Positions 1-9,897 of a stretch of 64,000 bases of DNA are shown piece after piece. Numbering within the stretch: the stretch's first letter is position 1; every line of letters begins with the position of its first letter. The stretch spans positions 124,001 through 188,000 of the forward strand of contig NZ_JALGRO010000007.1 in the NCBI RefSeq assembly GCF_022815645.1, given 5' to 3'. This DNA is from Curtobacterium sp. VKM Ac-2922 (GTDB lineage Bacteria > Actinomycetota > Actinomycetes > Actinomycetales > Microbacteriaceae). The notes under the pieces were generated by a model. The model saw nothing but the letters and a program-made list of their open reading frames with translations. It was not told where the DNA came from and searched no databases. The position numbers were made by a program, and so were the translations under genes.

Positions 1-1
1 G

Positions 2-1066
<1,065 letters not shown>

Positions 1067-1080
1067 CACCCAGCACCACC

Positions 1081-1124
1081 CGGGAGCCCGCGCCCGCCTC
1101 ACAAGGGCGGGTGGCGGGCTCCCG
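1081..1124 (+). terminator. Intrinsic terminator-like hairpin after the ABC ATPase gene
   Basis: A perfect 11-bp stem (CGGGAGCCCGC / GCGGGCTCCCG) encloses a second CCCGCC/GGCGGG stem, 14 bases after the stop codon. There is no strong T-run, as is common for actinobacterial terminators. Confidence 0.75.
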
Positions 1125-1140
1125 TCGTTCCACCCACCGG

Positions 1141-1178
1141 ACGGGAGGTCCGTGGCGACGCCGCCACGAGCCTCCCGT
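1141..1178 (+). terminator. Second hairpin, GGAGG...CCTCCCGT type, before the DUF4032 gene
   Basis: ACGGGAGG pairs with CCTCCCGT and an inner CGTGGCG pairs with CGCCACG. It belongs to the same visual family as the hairpins at 2742, 7853 and 46667. It sits 27 bases before the DUF4032 start, so it acts either as a second terminator or as part of the leader of that gene. Confidence 0.5.
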
Positions 1179-1205
1179 CTTGCACACCGCACCACAGGAG
1201 CAACC

Positions 1206-2516
1206 GTGCCCGACTCCCTCGCCATCACCGCCGCCACCGTCGACCCCGGGCTGCTCGACCTGCCGTGGGACCTGCCACTCGACGCCTGGCCGGACGAGAC
1301 GATCGTCGCCCTGCCGAAGGGCATCTCGCGGCACCTGGTGCGGTTCGTGCACCTGAGCGGGTACGTCGCCGCGGTGAAGGAGACCGGCGAAGAGGTGGCG
1401 CGTTCCGAGTACGACATGCTCCGCACCCTGCAGCGCATGGACGTGCCCTGCGTCGACCCGGTCGCGGTCATCACGAACCGCGCATCGGCTGACGGCGAGC
1501 CCCTGCACCCGGTGCTCGTCACCCGTCACCTGCGCTTCTCGTTGCCGTACCGCGCGCTGTACTCGCAGACCCTGCGGCCGGACACCGCCACGCGTCTGGT
1601 CGATGCCCTGGCGCTGCTGCTCGTCCGCCTGCACGTCATCGGCTTCTACTGGGGCGACGTGTCGCTCTCGAACACGCTGTTCCGTCGCGACGCCGGCTCG
1701 TTCGCCGCGTACCTGGTCGACGCCGAGACCGGCAAGCTCTACCCGGGCGGCCTGTCGAACGGGCAGCGCGAGAACGACCTCGAGGTCGCGCGCGTGAACA
1801 TCGCGGGCGAGCTGCTGGACCTCGAGGCAGGCGGGCGCCTGGACGAGAACGCCGACCCGGTCGACGTCTCGAACCGGATCGTCGCGCAGTACCGGACGCT
1901 CTGGACGGAGCTGACGGGCACCGAGCAGTTCGACGTCCGCGAACGCTGGCGCATCAACGACCGTGTCGAGCGGCTCAACGCGCTCGGCTTCGACATCGAA
2001 GAGCTGTCGATCCACACGACCGAGGGCGGCTCGCAGGTCCGCATCCAGCCGAAGGTCGTCGACGCCGGGCACCACCAGCGCCGACTGCTGCGGCTGACCG
2101 GACTCGACGCCGGCGAGAACCAGGCACGACGGCTGCTCAACGACCTCGACGCCTACCGCGCGCGCAACGGTCGCGACCAGCTCGACGAGGAGATGGTCGC
2201 CCACGAGTGGGTCTCGAAGGTGTTCGAGCCGGTGATCCGCTCGATCCCGCGTGACCTGCGCGGCCGGCTCGAACCCGCCGAGGTCTTCCACGAGCTGCTG
2301 GAGCACCGGTGGTTCATGTCGCAGGAAGAGGAGCGGTCCGTCTCGCTGCCCGAGGCCACGACCGCCTACATCAACGACGTGCTGCGCCACCGCCGCGACG
2401 AACGGCTGCTGATCAACCCGCCCACGTCGTCGTTGACCCTGCCGATACCGCTGGTCGACAACGACGCCGACGTCGACGAGGCCGAGGACGTCGAGGACTG
2501 GCGCGCGAACGTCTGA
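1206..2516 (+). CDS. DUF4032 domain protein with lipopolysaccharide-kinase-like fold
   Basis: This 436-residue protein starts at GTG 1206, chosen because CAGGAG lies just upstream (1195-1200); an earlier in-frame start at 1152 would run through the upstream hairpin. The N-terminal half resembles the Kdo/WaaP-type kinase fold: a conserved LPKGISRHLVRF segment, a lysine in AAVKETGEE, and an HVIGFYWGDVSLSNTLF stretch resembling a kinase catalytic loop with the usual HxD altered to W-G-D. The C-terminal half matches what is annotated as DUF4032 in actinobacteria. The substrate is unknown. It is flanked by terminator-like hairpins and is probably monocistronic. Confidence 0.82.
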   Translation: MPDSLAITAATVDPGLLDLPWDLPLDAWPDETIVALPKGISRHLVRFVHLSGYVAAVKETGEEVARSEYDMLRTLQRMDVPCVDPVAVITNRASADGEPLHPVLVTRHLRFSLPYRALYSQTLRPDTATRLVDALALLLVRLHVIGFYWGDVSLSNTLFRRDAGSFAAYLVDAETGKLYPGGLSNGQRENDLEVARVNIAGELLDLEAGGRLDENADPVDVSNRIVAQYRTLWTELTGTEQFDVRERWRINDRVERLNALGFDIEELSIHTTEGGSQVRIQPKVVDAGHHQRRLLRLTGLDAGENQARRLLNDLDAYRARNGRDQLDEEMVAHEWVSKVFEPVIRSIPRDLRGRLEPAEVFHELLEHRWFMSQEEERSVSLPEATTAYINDVLRHRRDERLLINPPTSSLTLPIPLVDNDADVDEAEDVEDWRANV

Positions 2517-2741
2517 CGGGCGGTCGCAACGTCCGCGACTGCCGCGCCGTCTGCGTCCCGTCATGTCCTGCGCTGACCGGTCGCAACACCCCGCTCATGT
2601 CCGCCGACCGGTCGCGAGTTGTCGGTCGGAGGCGCGGCGAACGACGATCTGCGACCGCTCGGGGGAACGCACGCGGGGGTTCGCGACCAGTCGCAACCCA
2701 CGCAGCCACCCCGGATCCCGGATGCGACCTGGTGACGCACT
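2517..2741. other. Gene-free stretch with short GACCGGTCGC repeats
   Basis: No credible gene is present. The motif TCATGTCC followed by GACCGGTCGC occurs twice (about 2561-2587 and 2596-2619). Related GGTCGCAAC or GCGACC pieces occur near 2522, 2648 and 2687, partly in inverted orientation. These look like degenerate intergenic repeats of unknown role. Confidence 0.4.
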
Positions 2742-2782
2742 GGAGGCCCGGTGCCGGTCCGACGGACCGGCACCGGGCCTCC
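2742..2782. terminator. Perfect 19-bp stem hairpin between convergent genes
   Basis: GGAGGCCCGGTGCCGGTCC pairs perfectly with its complement around a 3-base centre (GAC). It lies 12 bases after the rlmB stop on the minus strand and downstream of the DUF4032 gene, so it can end transcription from both sides. It is the archetype of a hairpin family repeated in this window. Confidence 0.85.
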
Positions 2783-2794
2783 TGGCGGTTACGA

Positions 2795-3805
2795 CTACTC
2801 CGCGCGACGGCGGCGCGCGACCTCCCACAGGGTCACGCTGGCGGCGATGCCCGCGTTGAGCGACTCGGTCGCCGACGAGATCGGGATCGACACGATGGCG
2901 TCGCAGGTCTCGGTGACCAGACGGGACAGGCCCTTGCCCTCGGAGCCGACGACGATCACGATCGGCCGGTCGGCGAGCTGGAGCGCGTCGAGCTGGACGT
3001 CACCGTCACCGTCGAGCCCGAGCACGAACAGCCCCATCGACTTGAGCGACTTCAGGGTCTGCGTCAGGTTCGGCGCCATCGCGACGGGGGTGCGCGCGGC
3101 GGCTCCGGCCGAGGTCTTCCACGCCGAGGCGGTGACCCCGACCGACCGACGCTGCGGCACGATGACGCCGTGGCCGCCGAACGCCGCCGTCGAGCGGATG
3201 ATCGCACCGAGGTTGCGCGGGTCGGTGATGCCGTCGAGCGCGACCAGGAGCGGCACCTGGTCGCGGGCGAACGCGCGCTCGACGATGTCCTCGGAGACCG
3301 CGTACTCGTACGCGGGCACCTTGAGCGCGACGCCCTGGTGCACGCTGTCGTGCCCCGTGATGCGGTCGAGCTCGGGGCGCATCATCTCGATGATCGGCAC
3401 GCCGCGGTGGTTCGCCAGCGCCAGGATCTCCTTGACGCGGTCGTCGACCTCGATGCGCGCGGCGATGTACAGCGTGGTCGACGGGGTCTTGGTGCGCAGG
3501 GCCTCGAGCACCGAGTTGCGGCCGGTGACCAGCTCGGAGTCGTCGCTCTTGCGCTGCGGCGGACGGCCCGTGCGGTTGCCCGTCGAGCTCGAGGCGCCGT
3601 GGCGCGTGCGTGCCGCGTCGAAGCGCTCCTTCGCCGCCTTGCGCTTGCCGGCGGGGTGGTACGGACGGTCCTCGGCCTTGGGGGTCGGCTTGCGGCCTTC
3701 GAGCGCCTGGGCACCCTGACCACCGGAGCCGACCTGCTTGTTGCCCTTGCGCCCGGACCGGACGGCACCGGGACGGCCCTTCTTGTTCCCCGAGATGTTC
3801 TTCAT
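2795..3805 (-). CDS. rlmB: 23S rRNA 2'-O-methyltransferase, RlmB/TrmH (SpoU) family
   Basis: This 336-residue enzyme methylates a ribose 2'-OH in 23S rRNA using S-adenosylmethionine. The start is ATG 3805, preceded by AAGGAG. Residues about 1-90 form a very basic, Lys/Arg/Gly-rich extension typical of actinobacterial members. The SpoU domain follows with motif 1 (DGITDPRNLGAIIRS), motif 2 (VVGSEGKGLSRL) and motif 3 (IPISSATESLNAGIAA), which together build the trefoil knot. It is the last gene of the leftward carD-ispDF-cysS-rlmB group, 64 bases after cysS; mycobacteria keep the same order. The exact target nucleotide is inferred from family only. Confidence 0.93.
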   Translation of the reverse strand: MKNISGNKKGRPGAVRSGRKGNKQVGSGGQGAQALEGRKPTPKAEDRPYHPAGKRKAAKERFDAARTRHGASSSTGNRTGRPPQRKSDDSELVTGRNSVLEALRTKTPSTTLYIAARIEVDDRVKEILALANHRGVPIIEMMRPELDRITGHDSVHQGVALKVPAYEYAVSEDIVERAFARDQVPLLVALDGITDPRNLGAIIRSTAAFGGHGVIVPQRRSVGVTASAWKTSAGAAARTPVAMAPNLTQTLKSLKSMGLFVLGLDGDGDVQLDALQLADRPIVIVVGSEGKGLSRLVTETCDAIVSIPISSATESLNAGIAASVTLWEVARRRRAE

Positions 3806-3869
3806 GGTCTGCTCCTTCGGCGCCGCCTGCGCGACTTCGGTGCCGCGAGTCCGCGGCGGTGCGTCGCGA

Positions 3870-5279
3870 CTACGCGATGCTCCAACGTGTTCCGGCCGAG
3901 GTGTCCTCGATCGTGATGCCCGCTGCGGCGAGGTCGTCGCGCACACGGTCGGCCGTGGCGAAGTCCCGGTTCGCCCTGGCGTCGGACCGCTCCTGCACGA
4001 GGCGGTCGACCAGTGCGGCCAGCGGTGCCGCGGCGGCGTCGTGACCGGCACCTGACCAGTGAGACGCCCGCGGGTCGATGCCGAGCACCTCCACCATCGC
4101 AGCCACCTGATGGTACGCGACCCCGAGCGCTTCCGCATCGCCGGAGTCCATCGCGGCGTTGCCGGCGCGCACCGTGTCGTGCAGGACGGCCAGCGCCTGG
4201 GGGACCGACAGGTCGTCGTCCATCGCGGCGGCGAACGCGTCGGGGACCCCGGGAGCGTCCGTCAGCACGACCCCTTCGAGTGCGGCGGCACCGCGCTCCA
4301 GGAACCCGGCGATGCGGTCGAGCGCTGCCTCGGCCTCGGCCAGGGACCCGTCGTGGTGGTCGATCGTCGAGCGGTAGTGCGCCGCACCCAGGAAGTACCG
4401 GACGACGATCGGACGAGCACTGCCGAGCATGTCGGCCGCGAAGATGGAGTTGCCGAGCGACTTCGACATCTTCTGGCCGTCGACGTGCACCAGGCCGTTG
4501 TGCAGCCAGTACGACGCGAACCCGTCGCCGGCCGCGGTCGACTGCGCGAGCTCGTTCTCGTGGTGCGGGAAGCGCAGGTCGAGTCCGCCGCCGTGGATGT
4601 CGAACGCGGCACCGAGGTAGCGCTTCGACATTGCCGAGCACTCGATGTGCCACCCCGGGCGACCGGCGCCCCACGGGGAGTCCCACGAGGCGGTGGTCGG
4701 TTCGCCCGCCTTGGTGCCCTTCCACAGCGCGAAGTCGCGGGCGTCCCGCTTGCCGCGCGGATCGGCGTCGGCGGCCTCGACCATGTCGTCGCGGCGCTGC
4801 CGGGTGAGCGCACCGTAGGCGTCCCAGCTGCCGGTGTCGAAGTAGACGTCACCCGATCCGTCGGCCGCGGGGTAGGCGTGCCCGCGGTCGACGAGCGTGG
4901 CGATGATGGCCTGCATCTCGGGGATGCTCGCCGTGGCGCGGGGCTCGTACGTGGGCGGCAGGATGCCGAGCGCGGCGTAGCCGGCACTGAACTCGAGCTC
5001 GACGCGGTACGCCCGTGCCCACCAGGGTTCGTCCGCGGCAGCGGCCAGGTCGAGCACCTTGTCGTCGATGTCCGTGACGTTCCGCACGAGCGTCACGTGG
5101 TACCCGCGGTGGGTCAGCCAGCGGCGCCAGATGTCGTAGACCAGGGCGGACCGCAGGTGTCCGACGTGCGGCGACGACTGCACCGTCGGACCGCAGACGT
5201 ACATGCTGACCTGTCCGTCAACCAGCGGGACGAGGTCGACGACGTCTGCGGCACGGGAGTCGTAGAGGCGAACGGTCAC
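3870..5279 (-). CDS. cysS: Cysteinyl-tRNA synthetase
   Basis: This 469-residue class I aminoacyl-tRNA synthetase charges tRNA-Cys. It has the zinc cysteine in MYVCGPTV, the HIGH-type motif HVGH, the IEC and HHENE metal/substrate motifs, and KMSKS in [11 protein letters not shown]. The C-terminal DALR-like and anticodon-binding region is present. The full length argues against the shorter paralogue MshC (mycothiol ligase), which I considered and rejected. The start is GTG 5279. The upstream ispDF stop is 32 bases away, so the two genes are very probably cotranscribed. Confidence 0.96.
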   Translation of the reverse strand: MTVRLYDSRAADVVDLVPLVDGQVSMYVCGPTVQSSPHVGHLRSALVYDIWRRWLTHRGYHVTLVRNVTDIDDKVLDLAAAADEPWWARAYRVELEFSAGYAALGILPPTYEPRATASIPEMQAIIATLVDRGHAYPAADGSGDVYFDTGSWDAYGALTRQRRDDMVEAADADPRGKRDARDFALWKGTKAGEPTTASWDSPWGAGRPGWHIECSAMSKRYLGAAFDIHGGGLDLRFPHHENELAQSTAAGDGFASYWLHNGLVHVDGQKMSKSLGNSIFAADMLGSARPIVVRYFLGAAHYRSTIDHHDGSLAEAEAALDRIAGFLERGAAALEGVVLTDAPGVPDAFAAAMDDDLSVPQALAVLHDTVRAGNAAMDSGDAEALGVAYHQVAAMVEVLGIDPRASHWSGAGHDAAAAPLAALVDRLVQERSDARANRDFATADRVRDDLAAAGITIEDTSAGTRWSIA

Positions 5280-5311
5280 GCACCAACCCTAATCGGCGCG
5301 TGGCCGCTGTT

Positions 5312-6538
5312 TCAGGAGGACGGGGCGACCGGCACGACCAGGGCCGTCGCGATCGCCGCGAGCCCCTCGCCGCGTCCGGTGAACCCGAGCCCGTCCGTGG
5401 TCGTTCCCGAGACCGCGACCGAGGCTCCGACGACCGCCGACAGGGCCGCTTCCATCTCGGTGCGCCGGGATCCGATGCGCGGGCGGTTGCCGATCACCTG
5501 CACGGTGACGGAGGTCGGCGCGAGGCCGGCCGCTGCCAGTGCCTGCACGGCGCCGCGCACGAAGACGTCGCCGGTCGCGCCGGCGTAGGCGGGGTCGGAC
5601 GTGCCGAACCGTCCACCGATGTCGCCGAGTCCGCCGGCGGAGAGCAGGGCGTCGCAGACCGCGTGGGCCACCGCGTCCCCGTCGCTGTGTCCCGCCAGGC
5701 CGTCCTGACCCGGGAACTCGAGCAGGCCGACACGGCACACGGCGCCCGCGTCGAAGGCGTGCACGTCGATGCCGAGCCCCATCCGCACGTCCATGCGGGG
5801 AGCGGCAGGCAGGTCCGACCGGGTGCGCTCGGCGACGACCGCGGACGCGCGCCGCAGGTCCCACGCGGTCGTGATCTTGAACGCGTCGGCGTCCCCCGGG
5901 ACGAACCGCACGGTGCCGCCGGCGGCCTGGAACACCCCGGCATCGTCGGTCTCCGACTGGATCGACACGGCGTACGCCCGGCGCAGCGCAGCGAGTGGGA
6001 AGCCCTGGGGCGTCTGCACCCCGACCAGCGCAGACCGGTCCACCGTGTCCACCACGACGTCGCCGGACACCTGCTTGACGGTGTCGGTGACGGGCAGCGC
6101 GGGGACGATGCCGCACGCGTGCTGGTCGACGGCGTCGAACACGGCCTGGAACTGCGCCGCGGGGGTCAGGCAGCGCGCGGCGTCGTGGACCAGCACCGTC
6201 TGCACCGACGACGGCAGCGCCGCGAGCCCGGCCTGCACCGACGCGTGGCGGTCGTCCCCGCCGGCGACCACCGCGGTGTACCCGACAGCGACGTCGGCGA
6301 CGGACGCCACGAGCGCTCGACACTCGTCGACGCGGTCGGCCGGTGCCACGACGACGACGAACACCGGGTCCGGCAGCGTGAACAGCGGCGACAGTGCCCG
6401 CTCGAGCATCACCCGTCCGGCAACCGGGACGAACGCCTTCGCCGTGCCGAGCCCGAGCCGGGTGCCGGAGCCTGCCGCAACGACGACGACCCCACGGACC
6501 GGATCGGTCGGTGGGGTCGTCGTGATGGTGTCGGGCAC
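5312..6538 (-). CDS. ispDF: Bifunctional MEP-pathway enzyme IspD/IspF
   Basis: This 408-residue fusion carries out two steps of the non-mevalonate isoprenoid pathway. Residues about 14-235 are IspD (2-C-methyl-D-erythritol 4-phosphate cytidylyltransferase) with the nucleotide-binding AAGSGTRLG loop and the [10 protein letters not shown] lysine. Residues about 250-405 are IspF (MECDP synthase) with metal-binding GIDVHAF, then [16 protein letters not shown] and [11 protein letters not shown]. The start is GTG 6538, 12 bases after the carD stop, so translation is probably coupled. Many actinobacteria carry separate ispD and ispF; a fusion is known in several lineages. Confidence 0.95.
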   Translation of the reverse strand: MPDTITTTPPTDPVRGVVVVAAGSGTRLGLGTAKAFVPVAGRVMLERALSPLFTLPDPVFVVVVAPADRVDECRALVASVADVAVGYTAVVAGGDDRHASVQAGLAALPSSVQTVLVHDAARCLTPAAQFQAVFDAVDQHACGIVPALPVTDTVKQVSGDVVVDTVDRSALVGVQTPQGFPLAALRRAYAVSIQSETDDAGVFQAAGGTVRFVPGDADAFKITTAWDLRRASAVVAERTRSDLPAAPRMDVRMGLGIDVHAFDAGAVCRVGLLEFPGQDGLAGHSDGDAVAHAVCDALLSAGGLGDIGGRFGTSDPAYAGATGDVFVRGAVQALAAAGLAPTSVTVQVIGNRPRIGSRRTEMEAALSAVVGASVAVSGTTTDGLGFTGRGEGLAAIATALVVPVAPSS

Positions 6539-6550
6539 GCCCTGGTCAGC

Positions 6551-7033
6551 TCAGGAGGCGAGGACCTCGTCGAGGACGGTCGATGCCTTGTCCTCGTCGG
6601 TCTTCTCGGCGAGTGCCAGCTCGGAGATCAGGATCTGCCGGGCCTTGGCCAGCATCCGCTTCTCGCCCGCGGACAGGCCGCGGTCCTGGTCACGGCGCCA
6701 CAGGTCGCGGACGACCTCTGACACCTTGATGACGTCACCGGACGCGAGCTTCTCGAGGTTCGCCTTGTACCGACGGGACCAGTTCGTGGGCTCTTCGGTG
6801 AACGGTGCACGCAGGACCTCGAAGACCTTGTCGAGGCCTTCCTTGCCGATCACGTCACGCACACCGACCAGGTCGACGTTGTCCGCCGGCACCTCGATCG
6901 TCAGGTCACCCTGGGTGACCCGCAACTTCAGGTAGACCTTTTCCTCGCCCTTGATGACCCGGGTCTTGACTTCTGAGATGGTTGCCGCCCCGTGATGGGG
7001 GTAGACGACGGTTTCGCCGACTTCGAATTGCAT
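6551..7033 (-). CDS. carD: CarD-family RNA polymerase-binding transcription regulator
   Basis: This 160-residue protein binds the RNA polymerase beta subunit and stabilises open promoter complexes, notably at rRNA promoters. The start is ATG 7033 ([12 protein letters not shown]); a longer in-frame start at 7057 lacks support. The N-terminal Tudor-like RNAP-interacting domain (residues 1-60) and the helical C-terminal DNA-binding domain are both visible. The latter includes the tryptophan of [13 protein letters not shown], which wedges into the -10 edge in the mycobacterial protein. It leads the carD-ispDF-cysS-rlmB cluster. A -10-like TAAACT sits at 7065-7060 on the minus strand. Confidence 0.95.
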   Translation of the reverse strand: MQFEVGETVVYPHHGAATISEVKTRVIKGEEKVYLKLRVTQGDLTIEVPADNVDLVGVRDVIGKEGLDKVFEVLRAPFTEEPTNWSRRYKANLEKLASGDVIKVSEVVRDLWRRDQDRGLSAGEKRMLAKARQILISELALAEKTDEDKASTVLDEVLAS

Positions 7034-7121
7034 GTGTGAAGCTCCGTTCCGCGGCACTCAGTTTACCACAGGGGCCCAGCAACCACGGGGTTCGTGACGG
7101 GAAGCCCCACCGGGTGATCGC

Positions 7122-7156
7122 TAGGATGGAGGCGCGTCGGACCGAACGGCCGTTCG
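7122..7156 (+). promoter_or_regulatory. Promoter and palindromic leader site of the lipoprotein gene
   Basis: TAGGAT at 7122-7127 is a good actinobacterial -10 hexamer. Downstream lies a perfect 14-bp palindrome, CGAACGGCCGTTCG (7143-7156), inside the presumed 5' leader and before the ribosome binding site GGAGGAA. The palindrome is a candidate operator; no regulator is assigned. Confidence 0.45.
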
Positions 7157-7180
7157 CATCGTGATCTTCGGAGGAATCTC

Positions 7181-7783
7181 TTGCGAGCTCGGGTACTCGT
7201 GTCCGTCGCCGTTGCGGCAACCATCGCGCTCGGCGCGACCGGCTGTGAGTTCATGTCGCCGGCGTCCACCGGCGAGATCCGGCAGATCACCGACGGCGTG
7301 AACGTCTCGACGGGCAAGGTCGACGTCCGCAACGCGCTGCTCATCTCCGACTCGGGCAAGAACGCCCGGTTCGTCGGCACCATCGTCAACACCAGCGCCG
7401 ACGACATCACGCTGACCATCGAGGTCGCCAGCGTCGCCCAGACCGTGGTCGTCCCGGCCAACTCGCACGTCGACCCGTCGTCGGGCACCGCTGCCAGCGC
7501 CGAGTCGAGCGTCCAGAGCGGCGCCGAGACGCAGGGCACCCGCGCCGCCGGCACGGACGCCGTCGTGTTCCGCGGCGCCGACGTGACGCCCGGCTCGCTC
7601 GTCAAGGTGTACTTCTCGTACGCCGGTGCCGAGGGCGTCTCCGCCAACGTGCCGGTCCTGACCAGCGCGCTCGAGGAGTACAACACCCTGGCGCCGACCT
7701 CCACGCCGACCCCGACCCGCACGGCCGAGTCCGGCGAGACCTCCGAGCCGACCGACACCCCGACGGCGACGCCGGCCGGCTGA
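7181..7783 (+). CDS. Conserved actinobacterial lipoprotein, unknown role
   Basis: This 200-residue exported lipoprotein starts at TTG 7181, fixed by GGAGGAA 7-8 bases upstream. The signal peptide ends in GATGC with the lipidated cysteine at residue 22. The mature part (about 30-160) is beta-rich and resembles a small extracellular domain. The last 35 residues are a Thr/Pro-rich low-complexity tail that may span or extend from the wall. Related genes next to carD are found in other Microbacteriaceae, sometimes mislabelled as DNA methylases; I see no methyltransferase motif. It is divergent from carD and ends before a strong terminator. Confidence 0.75.
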   Translation: MRARVLVSVAVAATIALGATGCEFMSPASTGEIRQITDGVNVSTGKVDVRNALLISDSGKNARFVGTIVNTSADDITLTIEVASVAQTVVVPANSHVDPSSGTAASAESSVQSGAETQGTRAAGTDAVVFRGADVTPGSLVKVYFSYAGAEGVSANVPVLTSALEEYNTLAPTSTPTPTRTAESGETSEPTDTPTATPAG

Positions 7784-7852
7784 GTCCGGACGCATCCGAC
7801 GGGCGCACCGACGGCCGCGCCAGCAGCACCAGCCGCACCAGACGTACCGACA

Positions 7853-7893
7853 GGAGGCGCGGTGCCGGTCCCCGGGACCGGCACCGGGCCTCC
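7853..7893. terminator. Bidirectional terminator hairpin, GGAGGC...GCCTCC family
   Basis: GGTGCCGGTCCC pairs with GGGACCGGCACC, extended outward by GGAGGC/GCCTCC with one mismatch. It lies between the convergent lipoprotein and regX3 genes and is nearly identical to the hairpin at 2742-2782. Confidence 0.82.
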
Positions 7894-7907
7894 CGTCAGT
7901 TGCCGTC

Positions 7908-8588
7908 TCAGGCTTCGATCCGGTACCCCAGACCGCGCACGGTGACCAGCACCTCGGGTGTCGAGGGAACGCGCTCGATCTTCGAGCGGATGCGCTTGAT
8001 GTGCACGTCGAGGGTCTTCGTGTCTCCGAAGTAGTCCGAGCCCCACACCCGGTCGATGAGCTGCCCGCGGGTCAGCACCCGACCGGCGTTCCGGAGCAGC
8101 AGCTCGAGCAGCTCGAACTCCTTGAGCGGCATCGGCGTCTCGGACCCGTCGACCGACACCGTGTGGCGCTCGACGTCCATCCGGATGCCGCCGACCTGCA
8201 GGATGCCGCTGTCCGCCGGGTCGTCCTCGGTGCGTCGACGCAGCACCGCACGGATGCGGGCGAGCAGTTCGCGGGTCGAGTACGGCTTCGTCACGTAGTC
8301 GTCGGCGCCGAGCTCGAGCCCGACGACGATGTCCACCTCGGAGTCCTTGGCGGTCAACATGATGATCGGCGCGTTCGACCGCGTGCGGATCTGTCGACAG
8401 ACCTCGGTGCCAGACAGGCCCGGCAGCATCAGGTCCAGCAGGACGAGGTCCGGGTTCTCGCTGTCGAACTTCGACAGGGCGGTCACGCCGTCCGCAGCGA
8501 CGGAGGTCTCGTACCCCTCACGCTGCAGCAGGAACTCCAGGGGCTCGCTCAGGGCCGGCTCGTCGTCGACGATGAGGATCTTGGTCAC
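7908..8588 (-). CDS. regX3: OmpR/PhoB-type response regulator RegX3
   Basis: This 226-residue phosphate-responsive regulator has a receiver domain (about 1-120) with the acidic pair DDE, the phosphoacceptor Asp in LVLLDLMLPG and the lysine in VTKPYSTREL. A winged-helix DNA-binding domain follows (about 130-226: LKEFELLELLL, VWGSDYFGDTKTLDVHIKRIRSKIE). The start is GTG 8588, overlapping the senX3 stop in GTGA, so the two are translationally coupled. The pairing with senX3 and the adjacent divergent phoU match the mycobacterial senX3-regX3 and phoU arrangement. It is expected to bind the GTTCACC-type sites seen at 9791 and 42456. Confidence 0.92.
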   Translation of the reverse strand: MTKILIVDDEPALSEPLEFLLQREGYETSVAADGVTALSKFDSENPDLVLLDLMLPGLSGTEVCRQIRTRSNAPIIMLTAKDSEVDIVVGLELGADDYVTKPYSTRELLARIRAVLRRRTEDDPADSGILQVGGIRMDVERHTVSVDGSETPMPLKEFELLELLLRNAGRVLTRGQLIDRVWGSDYFGDTKTLDVHIKRIRSKIERVPSTPEVLVTVRGLGYRIEA

Positions 8589-9751
8589 GATGGCTGCTCT
8601 TCCAGTTGCTCTTCGAGTGCTGTTGTCAGTTCGGTGTCCGCCTCGGGCAGGCGGATCGTGAAGGTCGAGCCCTTGCCGGACTGCGACCACACGCGCACGT
8701 CGCCGCCGTGGTTGCCGACGACGTGCTTCACGATCGCGAGACCGAGGCCCGTGCCTCCGGTGGCCCGCGACCGTGCGGGGTCGACGCGGTAGAAGCGTTC
8801 GAACACCCGGTCGAGATCGGCCTCGGGGATGCCGACGCCCTGGTCGGTCACCGCGATCTCGACGAATCCCTTGCTGCTCCGGACGCCGACACCGACACGG
8901 GTGTGGTCCGGGGAGTACTTGACCGCGTTCGCGATGAGGTTCGACACCGCGACCTGCAGCAACGACGGGTTCCCCATCACCCGCAGCTTCGACTTCTTCG
9001 CGCGGACCAGCTCGATGCCCCGGGCACGGGCGACGACCTCGTTGGCGTCGATCGCCGCGGAGACGACCTTGTCGATGGACATGTCCTCGCTGGACTCGAG
9101 CGTGTCGACCGACTGCAGGCGGGACAGCTCGATGATGTCCTTCGTCAGGGCACCCAGCCGCTCCGACTCGGTCACCAGCTGCGCGGCGAACTTCCGCACG
9201 TGCACCGGGTCGTCCGCGGCGGCGATGAGGGTCTCGGACAGCAGGCCGATCGCACCGATCGGGGTCTTCAGCTCGTGCGAGATGTTCGCGACGAAGTCAC
9301 GGCGGACCTCGTCGATGCGCCGGGACTCGGTCAGGTCGTCCGCGGTGACCAGCACGTAGCGGTTGCCGAGCTGCGCGGCGCGGAAGCTGAGGTAGCCCAC
9401 GAGCTCACCGCGTCGTCCACGCGGCAGCTCCATGTCCTCGGACCCCATCTCGCCGCTGGCGCGGACGCGGTCGACCAGGGAGCGCAGCTCGTCGTGCACC
9501 AGGCGCCGGCGCACGACCAGGCCGATCGTGAGCGCCTGGGGTGACGCGGCGACCACGGTGTTCGACGGGTCGACGACCACGGCCGGGTTGTGCATCGTGG
9601 CGATGACCGCGGCAACGCCGTCCGGCAGGGTGCGCTCGGCGACGTCGGCTGCCCGTGCCGTGCGCTCGGCGGTGATGATGAGCCCGACGACGCCCGCGCC
9701 GAAGACCCCGCCGAGGAGCATCGACAGTGGCACGAGCCACGCGTTGTCCAT
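8585..9751 (-). CDS. senX3: Phosphate-sensing histidine kinase SenX3
   Basis: This 388-residue membrane kinase starts at ATG 9751 (MDNAWLVPL); longer upstream starts would extend into the regulatory region. One membrane segment lies at about residues 4-24, followed by a PAS-like sensor region (about 45-150). The dimerisation/phosphoacceptor motif is FVANISHELKTPIG, and the ATP-binding domain has the N box NLIANAVKYSP, the F-box DRVFERFYRVDP and the G2 box GGTGLGLAIVKHV. SenX3 phosphorylates RegX3 when phosphate is low; PhoU and the Pst transporter normally relay the signal. All motifs are intact. Confidence 0.93.
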   Translation of the reverse strand: MDNAWLVPLSMLLGGVFGAGVVGLIITAERTARAADVAERTLPDGVAAVIATMHNPAVVVDPSNTVVAASPQALTIGLVVRRRLVHDELRSLVDRVRASGEMGSEDMELPRGRRGELVGYLSFRAAQLGNRYVLVTADDLTESRRIDEVRRDFVANISHELKTPIGAIGLLSETLIAAADDPVHVRKFAAQLVTESERLGALTKDIIELSRLQSVDTLESSEDMSIDKVVSAAIDANEVVARARGIELVRAKKSKLRVMGNPSLLQVAVSNLIANAVKYSPDHTRVGVGVRSSKGFVEIAVTDQGVGIPEADLDRVFERFYRVDPARSRATGGTGLGLAIVKHVVGNHGGDVRVWSQSGKGSTFTIRLPEADTELTTALEEQLEEQPS

Positions 9752-9790
9752 GTGGTCAGTGTAGGAGTGGTCATGCGGGGTTCCGACACC

Positions 9791-9852
9791 GTTCACCCCC
9801 GTTCTCAGGCCGGATCGCGAAGCGTTCAGGCCCGAGACACCGACCGTTCACC
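9791..9852. promoter_or_regulatory. PHO-box-like operator between senX3 and phoU
   Basis: GTTCA-type units begin at 9791 (GTTCACC), 9824 (GTTCAGG) and 9846 (GTTCACC). Their spacings of 33 and 22 bases are whole multiples of 11, the period of actinobacterial PHO boxes bound by PhoP or RegX3. The site lies in the divergent senX3/phoU promoter region and probably allows autoregulation. Confidence 0.6.
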
Positions 9853-9897
9853 TGGGCTGACGACACTCTCCCGGTACGCAGAGAGAGGCCATCCCCC

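Noticed and set aside
2517..2741. Gene-sized frames in the gap before rlmB
   Set aside because: All are Arg/Pro-rich, lack ribosome binding sites and run through repeats.
3870..5279. Possible MshC (mycothiol cysteine ligase) instead of CysRS
   Set aside because: The C-terminal anticodon-binding region and full CysRS length are present.
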